Origin: Faecalibacterium sp. UBA7177
GTDB lineage: Bacteria; Bacillota; Clostridia; Oscillospirales; Ruminococcaceae
Direction of reading: 5' to 3'
Assembly (NCBI GenBank): GCA_002491225.1
Contig: DKVN01000090.1
Span: 7,364 to 15,982 of the forward strand
Length of the DNA: 8,619 nt
The notes beneath the pieces were generated by a model. The model did not search any database and had not been told where the DNA came from. It saw nothing but the letters and a program-made list of their open reading frames with translations. The translations under genes and the position numbers were made by a program. Below, piece after piece: positions 5,958 through 8,619 of the stretch (its first letter is position 1; every line of letters starts with the position of its first letter).

Positions 5958-6718
5958 GCCCGCACCTCCACCCCGGCCGCCCGCAGCTGCGCCTTCAGCT
6001 GCGGCACGGCCGCTTTTTTGTAGTGCAGCATCGAGGCCGCCGCCACCGCGTCCGCCCCGGCGCGGGCCGCCCCGATGAGATCCTGCGCGCTGCCCGCGCC
6101 CCCGCCCAGGATCACCGGGATGCGCACCGCTGCCCGCACCGCCCGCAGCAGCGCAAGATCCATCCCGCGCTGCAGCCCCTCGCAGTCGACACTGGTCAGC
6201 AGGATCTCGCCCGCGCCCAGCGCCTCGCCCTGCCGCGCCCATTCGACGACCTCCCGGCCCGAGTGCTCCCGGCCGTTCTCGCCGTAGGCCTCCCAGCGGG
6301 CGGGGTCGGTGCGGCTGCGCTTGGCCTGAATCGAGAGTACCATGCACTGGCTGCCAAAGGCCTCGGCCACCTCCCCGATCAGGGCGGGGCGGTGCAGGGC
6401 GGCGGTGTTGATGGCGGCCTTGTCCGCCCCGGCGCTCAGCACCGTGCGCACGTCTTCCACGCTGCGCAGCCCGCCCCCGGCCGTCACCGGGATGAACACT
6501 TCCTCGCTGGCCTGCCGCAGGATGCCGCTGAGGTTGCTGCGGCCGTAGAGGCTGGCCACGATGTCGATGTAGAGCAGCTCGTCGATGCCCGCCGCGTAGT
6601 ACTCCCGCGCAAAATCGCCCGGCTTGCCCAGCTTGCGCAGCCCCTCTAACTGGATGCCCTTGACCAGGCTCTCCCCCTTGACATCCAGCCGCGCGAGCAA
6701 CCGAATTTTGTTCGCCAT
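5954..6718 (-). CDS. hisF: HisF paralogue of the acetamidino-sugar amidotransferase type
   Basis: This 254-residue (beta/alpha)8 barrel has the normal length of the cyclase subunit of imidazole glycerol phosphate synthase. Recognisable family parts are LDVKGESLVKG (11-21), DELLYIDIVAS (46-56), phosphate-binding GGGLRSVEDV (81-90), GADKAAINTAA (97-107), GAGEILLTSVD (168-178) and GGGAGS (205-210). The first catalytic Asp is kept (Asp12), but the position of the second, Asp130 in Thermotoga maritima HisF, is Gln131 in SIQAKR. The usual PCLDV is ARLDV. These changes, with WEAYGENGREHSG at 142-154, are what I expect of the LPS/flagellar-glycan HisF2 group rather than true HisF. The inferred role is to channel ammonia from HisH to the WbpG-type enzyme. 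ATG at 6718 has GGGAGGG 7 nt upstream. It begins 65 bp after the upstream gene and overlaps hisH by 4 bp. Confidence 0.87.
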   Translation of the reverse strand: MANKIRLLARLDVKGESLVKGIQLEGLRKLGKPGDFAREYYAAGIDELLYIDIVASLYGRSNLSGILRQASEEVFIPVTAGGGLRSVEDVRTVLSAGADKAAINTAALHRPALIGEVAEAFGSQCMVLSIQAKRSRTDPARWEAYGENGREHSGREVVEWARQGEALGAGEILLTSVDCEGLQRGMDLALLRAVRAAVRIPVILGGGAGSAQDLIGAARAGADAVAAASMLHYKKAAVPQLKAQLRAAGVEVRA

Positions 6719-6783
6719 GCCGCAGCCCTCCCTTGTATTTGTCCGCCGTGGCCGCCGCGCACCCGCGCGCGGCGATCCCGATC

Positions 6784-8148
6784 TCAGTGGTGCGTGCCCT
6801 CCGGCGCGCCGTACAGGCACTCGCTTTTGCCCGCAAAGGGGGTGTGCCGCAGGCTCCAGACCCCATCCTCCCATTGCCAGAGGTGCGGGCTGCGGAACCG
6901 GTCGGCCAGATGCAGAAAGTATTCCCGGTCCATCTCCGGCTGCTCAAAGCAGCGGCTGGCAACGGGGAACTGCGCCGGGTCGATCGAGAGGTACCGCCAG
7001 ATCTCGGCCTCGAACCGGTCGGGGAACTCGCCGTCGAACCGGCGGCAGAGCGCCTCGGCCTCGGTGCGGTCGATCTCGCCGTTGCGGATCTCCTGCGAGG
7101 CGTCGTAGCTGGTGCGGCCGAGGCCGTACTTGATGTAGGTGGTGTAGTAAAAGAAATCGTCGATCTTGTCGTCGATGCTGTTGTATTTCGAGTAGGTGCC
7201 CTGGGTGCGCTCGGGGCTGGGCCGGAAGCCCCCGTGCTCGACCGCGTAGTAGTAGGCCCCCTGCGGGTGCCAGCGCTCGTAATAGCCCAAATACCGCACC
7301 TCAACGCCGTTTTTCTCGATGTCGCTCGTCTCGCTGGGCAGGTAGATGGCAAGGTCGGCCGGGTCGATGCCAAACTCCTCCGCCAGCTGCGCAAGGCTCA
7401 CCCCGCCGAGGTAGATGTGCTCGCGGTCGTTGGTGGCGAAAAACCGCTCGTCCCGCAAAGCGCTCTCGTTGTCCGCGATGGGGTTGCCGAACTCGGCCTC
7501 GTTCTCGCCGTAAAACACCAGCGGGATGCCAAACCGCGCCGCCATCTTGGGGGCCAGCTGCTTTTGCCCCAAAATAAAGGGCTGGAAGGGGTGGAAGAGG
7601 TTTTCGGTGGCAAGCCTCGTCAGCAGCCGGTGGGTCAGGCCGCTCGGGGTGCAGAGGTAGTTATCGAACCCGGCGTGGATCCAGCGCTCGAAGTTCTCCC
7701 AGCCCCAGGGGGTGTAGAGGTGGGGGGCCCAGGTGACGGTCAGCGGGTGCATGCCGTACTTGTATTTTAGGAGGTGGGCGGCGTAAAAGCTGTCCTTGCC
7801 GCCCGAGCCGGGCACCAGACAGTCATAGCTGCCGTCGGTTTTGCGGTACTGTGCGCAGAGCTCGCGCAGCTCGGCCTCCCGGGCCTCCCAGTCGATCTTT
7901 CCATCCTTGTTGTGGCAGGCGTGGCAGGCGTCGCAGACCCCGTCCGGCTGGATGACCATGGTCTTTTTCTTTGAGCGGATCGTGTGCTCAAACTCGTAGC
8001 AGCTGTTCGGCTTCTGGTTGCTCATCACGCACTCGCGGCAAAACTGCACCTGTTTGGGCAGGCCGTAGTACGCCTCGCGCTGCGCCTCGGGCAGGTCGGG
8101 GGCGTATTTGGCATAGTCGATCGGGACAAAACGCTTTAACGGCTCCAT
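6784..8148 (-). CDS. wbpG: N-acetyl sugar amidotransferase (WbpG/PseA family)
   Basis: Enzymes of this family (TIGR03573 type) use ATP and ammonia to turn an N-acetyl group on a nucleotide sugar or nonulosonic acid into an acetamidino group; WbpG works with HisH2 and HisF2. The 454-residue protein has an N-terminal Cys-rich segment with CREC (37-40) and CDACHAC (72-78), possibly a zinc site. Next is KIDWEAREAEL (84-94), then the PP-loop ATP-pyrophosphatase motif SGGKDS (115-120), then YGMHPLTVTWAPHLYTPWGW (131-150) and GFDNYLCTPSG (160-170). The last two are closely typical of WbpG. The protein is longer than the roughly 380 residues I recall for WbpG, with extra sequence at both ends. The frame is open to 8265, but ATG at 8148 is preferred because AAAGGA lies 9 nt upstream and the extension would cross a promoter and terminator. 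It is first in a three-gene operon. The exact sugar substrate is unknown. Confidence 0.9.
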   Translation of the reverse strand: MEPLKRFVPIDYAKYAPDLPEAQREAYYGLPKQVQFCRECVMSNQKPNSCYEFEHTIRSKKKTMVIQPDGVCDACHACHNKDGKIDWEAREAELRELCAQYRKTDGSYDCLVPGSGGKDSFYAAHLLKYKYGMHPLTVTWAPHLYTPWGWENFERWIHAGFDNYLCTPSGLTHRLLTRLATENLFHPFQPFILGQKQLAPKMAARFGIPLVFYGENEAEFGNPIADNESALRDERFFATNDREHIYLGGVSLAQLAEEFGIDPADLAIYLPSETSDIEKNGVEVRYLGYYERWHPQGAYYYAVEHGGFRPSPERTQGTYSKYNSIDDKIDDFFYYTTYIKYGLGRTSYDASQEIRNGEIDRTEAEALCRRFDGEFPDRFEAEIWRYLSIDPAQFPVASRCFEQPEMDREYFLHLADRFRSPHLWQWEDGVWSLRHTPFAGKSECLYGAPEGTHH

Positions 8149-8193
8149 CAAATCGCATCCTTTCGGGCTGGGATTTTGGCTCAATGCGCAAAC

Positions 8194-8234
8194 AAAAAAG
8201 CGCCCGCGGCACAGCAAAGCTGTCCCGCGAGCGC
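8194..8234 (-). terminator. Intrinsic terminator between gpmI and the sugar amidotransferase operon
   Basis: Read on the minus strand, GCGC, CGCGG and ACAGC pair with GCTGT, CCGCG and GCGC around a TTT loop. The pairs are 8231-8234/8200-8203, 8225-8229/8205-8209 and 8219-8223/8211-8215, with two internal mismatched or wobble positions. A T6 run (8194-8199) follows directly. It would stop gpmI readthrough. Since a promoter lies upstream of it at 8256-8284, it also sits inside the leader of the amidotransferase operon and could act as an attenuator. Confidence 0.88.
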
Positions 8235-8255
8235 CCTTGCCCGCTTTACCGGTAG

Positions 8256-8284
8256 AGTATACCACGCTCCGGCAAAAATTGCAA
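8256..8284 (-). promoter_or_regulatory. Promoter between gpmI and the amidotransferase operon
   Basis: On the minus strand, TTGCAA (-35, 8279-8284) and TATACT (-10, 8256-8261) are exactly 17 bp apart. The predicted start is near 8249, giving a leader of about 100 nt to the ATG at 8148. The -35 box starts 6 bp after the gpmI stop and lies in the loop of an imperfect inverted repeat, AAAAA (8274-8278) with TTTTT (8287-8291). The intrinsic terminator follows about 15 nt into the transcript. No other convincing promoter fits in the 45 bp between that terminator and the start codon. Confidence 0.7.
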
Positions 8285-8289
8285 CGTTT

Positions 8290-8619
8290 TTACCCCTCGA
8301 TGATGCTCCTGCCGGTCATCTCGGCGGGCTGGGGCAGGCCCAGCAGCTTGAGCATGGTGGGGGCGATGTCGGCCAGCACCCCGCCCTCGCGCAGGGTCAC
8401 ATCCCCGCAGCCCGCCACAAGGAAGGGCACCGGGTTGGTGGTGTGCGCGGTAAAGGGCGCGCCGTCCGGCTCGTACATCTGGTCGGCGTTGCCGTGGTCG
8501 GCGGTCAGCAGCACCTTGCCGCCCGCGGCCAGCACCGCGTCGATCACCTGACCCGCCGCCTTGTCCACCGCCTCCACGGCGGCCACCGCCGCGTCAAACA
8601 CGCCGGTGTGGCCCACCAT
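8290..8619 (-). CDS. gpmI: 2,3-bisphosphoglycerate-independent phosphoglycerate mutase, C-terminal part
   Basis: This is the final 109 residues of the cofactor-independent phosphoglycerate mutase, which interconverts 3- and 2-phosphoglycerate in glycolysis in the cytoplasm. The rest lies beyond the window, so this is a partial gene, not a truncated one; the Met at the edge is internal (MVGHTGVFDAA). Metal-ligand motifs are visible: His4 of VGHTG, Asp41-His42 of TADHGNAD and His59 of AHTTNPVP. Their spacing (37 and 18 residues) matches that of the two-manganese site in the Geobacillus enzyme (His407, Asp444-His445, His462). The family's C-terminal LADIAPTMLKLLGLPQP (83-99) precedes the stop. 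The TAA stop is at 8290-8292, followed within 100 bp by an intrinsic terminator. Confidence 0.96.
   Translation of the reverse strand: MVGHTGVFDAAVAAVEAVDKAAGQVIDAVLAAGGKVLLTADHGNADQMYEPDGAPFTAHTTNPVPFLVAGCGDVTLREGGVLADIAPTMLKLLGLPQPAEMTGRSIIEG

Noticed and set aside
5196..6718. hisH and hisF as part of a histidine biosynthesis operon
   Set aside because: No hisA, hisB, hisG, hisI or other his gene is adjacent, the HisF lacks the second catalytic Asp, and the operon partner is a sugar amidotransferase.
5196..7394. 732-residue minus-strand open frame running through parts of wbpG and hisF into hisH
   Set aside because: Only its last 253 residues look like a protein (HisH). The rest is Ser/Arg/Thr/Gly-rich out-of-frame translation of the recognisable wbpG and hisF genes, kept open by high GC.
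8149..8265. 39-residue N-terminal extension of the WbpG-type protein to an upstream ATG
   Set aside because: The extension would be encoded by the terminator and promoter region, has no family similarity, and the internal ATG has a proper ribosome binding site.

Overview
The window is very GC-rich (roughly two thirds G+C by eye) and densely packed. It has strong AGGAGG-type ribosome binding sites, consensus sigma-A/sigma-70 promoters and compact intrinsic terminators. This style, together with the gene content (an AI-2E family exporter, a RecQ with an RQC zinc-binding region and HRDC domain, a cofactor-independent phosphoglycerate mutase and a tRNA-Gly with encoded CCA), suggests a high-GC member of the Bacillota/Clostridia, possibly Oscillospirales-like. 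That assignment is an inference; nothing in the sequence identifies a species.

Left part, plus strand. A two-gene unit (21-1866) encodes an AI-2E/PerM-type multi-pass membrane protein and a histidine-phosphatase-superfamily enzyme. A near-perfect promoter (1980-2009) and a leader stem-loop then precede tRNA-Gly(TCC) (2063-2137). Between the tRNA and recQ lies about 190 bp crowded with stem-loops: an 18-bp unit repeated in tandem next to the tRNA 3' end, then consecutive hairpins ending in an intrinsic terminator. recQ follows (2405-4360) and ends at a strong hairpin terminator that probably also serves the convergent gene.

Right part, minus strand, read from right to left. The window opens with the C-terminal part of gpmI, cut by the window edge. 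Directly after its stop codon is a good promoter, then an intrinsic terminator inside the leader, then a three-gene operon: a WbpG/PseA-type N-acetyl sugar amidotransferase, a HisF paralogue and a HisH paralogue. The last two overlap by ATGA. A separate promoter then drives a small PsiE-like membrane protein.

The most interesting content is the three-gene operon. HisH and HisF look like histidine biosynthesis, but no other his gene is in view. The HisF carries Gln where the second catalytic Asp of the cyclase should be, and the upstream partner is a sugar amidotransferase. Together they match the known HisH2-HisF2-WbpG systems, in which glutamine-derived ammonia converts an N-acetyl group on a nucleotide sugar or nonulosonic acid to an acetamidino group. 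Those usually sit in surface-polysaccharide or flagellin-glycan loci; here no other glycan gene is visible. The HisH also carries an unusual Ala/Gly-rich insert of about 50 residues, and the operon leader looks like a possible attenuator.
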